A DNA stretch of 64,000 nucleotides. It comes from Actinoalloteichus hymeniacidonis (GTDB lineage Bacteria > Actinomycetota > Actinomycetes > Mycobacteriales > Pseudonocardiaceae). The translations under genes and the position numbers were made by a program. This document shows, piece by piece, positions 63,256-64,000 of this stretch (the stretch's first letter is position 1; every line of letters starts with the position of its first letter). The notes under the pieces were generated by a model that searched no databases, was not told the origin of the DNA, and worked only from the letters and a program-made list of their open reading frames with translations. The stretch lies in the NCBI RefSeq assembly GCF_014203365.1, contig NZ_JACHIS010000001.1:992001-1056000 (forward strand), read 5' to 3'.

Positions 63256-64000
63256 GTGGGAGCACACGGTTCCAAGGGACGATCTAGAGATCATTCCGCA
63301 TTGCTGACCGCGCTCGGCGTCGAAATCGGCGCCGAGCTGCTGGACCTTGCGTTGACGCACCGGTCCTATGCGTATGAGAACGGCGGTCTGCCGCCCAACG
63401 AGCGGCTGGAGTTCCTCGGCGACGCGGTGCTCGGTCTGGTGGTCACCGATCACCTCTACCAACAGCACCCCGACCTGCCGGAGGGCCAGCTCGCGAAGCT
63501 CCGAGCCAGCGTGGTCAACATGCACGCCCTGGCCGGGGTCGCCCGAGACCTCGGCGAAGGCGGGCTCGGCGCCCACCTGCTGCTGGGCAAGGGCGAGGAG
63601 CTGACCGGCGGGCGTGACAAGGAGAGCATCCTCGCGGACGGACTCGAGGCCGTCATCGGCGCCGTCTACCTCCAACACGGGGTGGAGACGGCTCGTCGGA
63701 CCGTGCACCGGATGTTCGACGGGCTGCTCGCCGAGGCGCCGCTGCGTGGCGCCGGGCTCGACTGGAAGACCAGTCTCCAGGAACTCACCGCAGCCGCTGG
63801 TCTCGGCGTTCCCGAGTACCGTGTGTCCGAGGAAGGCCCGGATCACCGTAAGGAGTTCACCGCCACGGTGTTGGTCGGTGGGCAGGGCATGGGCACCGGA
63901 GTCGGCCGCACCAAGAAGGAGGCCGAGCAGCGCTCGGCCGAGACGGCTTGGCGGCAGTTGTCCGAGCAACTGCGGACGGCAACCGAGGAGATCGGCGAGG
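63256..64000 (+). CDS. rnc: Ribonuclease III (partial, runs off the window)
   Basis: At least 248 codons without a stop before the window end. RNase III signature [13 protein letters not shown], later [20 protein letters not shown] with the second acidic catalytic cluster, and the double-stranded RNA-binding domain from [18 protein letters not shown] to [14 protein letters not shown]. The start GTG 63256 reads [20 protein letters not shown], in keeping with relatives; a TTG at 63301 is possible. Processes rRNA and structured RNAs; follows DUF177-rpmF in the conserved order. Confidence 0.93.
   Translation, partial: MGAHGSKGRSRDHSALLTALGVEIGAELLDLALTHRSYAYENGGLPPNERLEFLGDAVLGLVVTDHLYQQHPDLPEGQLAKLRASVVNMHALAGVARDLGEGGLGAHLLLGKGEELTGGRDKESILADGLEAVIGAVYLQHGVETARRTVHRMFDGLLAEAPLRGAGLDWKTSLQELTAAAGLGVPEYRVSEEGPDHRKEFTATVLVGGQGMGTGVGRTKKEAEQRSAETAWRQLSEQLRTATEEIGE

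Noticed and set aside
1-64000. CRISPR array, rRNA genes or transposase/insertion sequence
   Set aside because: No regularly spaced repeats, no rRNA-like sequence and no transposase motifs were found on reading both strands.

Overview
This is a high-GC actinobacterial chromosome segment. Gene content and order point to a filamentous actinomycete, most likely of the Pseudonocardiaceae. That placement is inferred from protein likeness and not from a search. Much of the window is a conserved actinobacterial backbone that, from memory, also runs in similar order in Mycobacterium: leuB, cimA, a fumarylacetoacetate hydrolase, gltX, tRNA-Gln and tRNA-Glu, an NdgR-type IclR regulator facing leuC-leuD, an HU protein with a long basic tail, mutT1, ppk1, an F420 guanylyltransferase, plsC, gpsA, ddl, a DUF3515 protein, thiL, ung, rpmB, a DAK2 kinase gene, recG, pyc, rsmD, coaD, sepIVA, DUF177, rpmF and rnc.

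Layout. 1-5.7 kb: tail of a secreted protein gene, leuB, a methyltransferase gene broken by two single-base frameshifts, and cimA behind what looks like an isoleucine attenuator. 5.8-10 kb: FAD oxidoreductase, gltX, HAD hydrolase, two tRNAs. 10-14 kb: leucine genes and the HU-like protein. 14-20 kb: nucleotide, polyphosphate, F420 and lipid genes. 20-22.2 kb: a sulfur amino acid pair (PLP gamma-lyase, cysteine dioxygenase) with a cysteine-rich leader peptide in front of the dioxygenase. 22.2-29.3 kb: a MocR regulator facing a pyridoxamine oxidase-like gene, ddl, and a five-gene ABC transporter operon with a palindromic operator and a small membrane protein as first gene. 29.3-39.4 kb: backbone genes with a few accessory proteins. 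39.5-49.8 kb is accessory: a tricarboxylate (TctABC) transporter with an FAD dehydrogenase and GntR regulator, an iron-box-controlled siderophore acyltransferase/synthetase pair, a GrpB-methyltransferase fusion and an EamA exporter. 49.8-54.1 kb is the least explained part: a GntR/UTRA regulator, three near-identical palindromic operators, a chain of tiny overlapping genes, and a putative toxin with two paralogous small partner proteins. The toxin gene and the second partner gene share a duplicated upstream sequence. 55-64 kb returns to backbone genes, with a secreted RNase Sa-type ribonuclease inserted.

Regulatory architecture is unusually legible. About ten genes have a TANNNT -10 box only 6-9 bases before the start codon, as expected for leaderless mRNAs. 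Two of these appear to be leader peptides matched to the next gene: Ile-Ile-Ile before citramalate synthase and Cys-Cys-Pro-Cys before cysteine dioxygenase. Coordinates of starts were chosen from ribosome binding sites, overlaps and family length and remain predictions.
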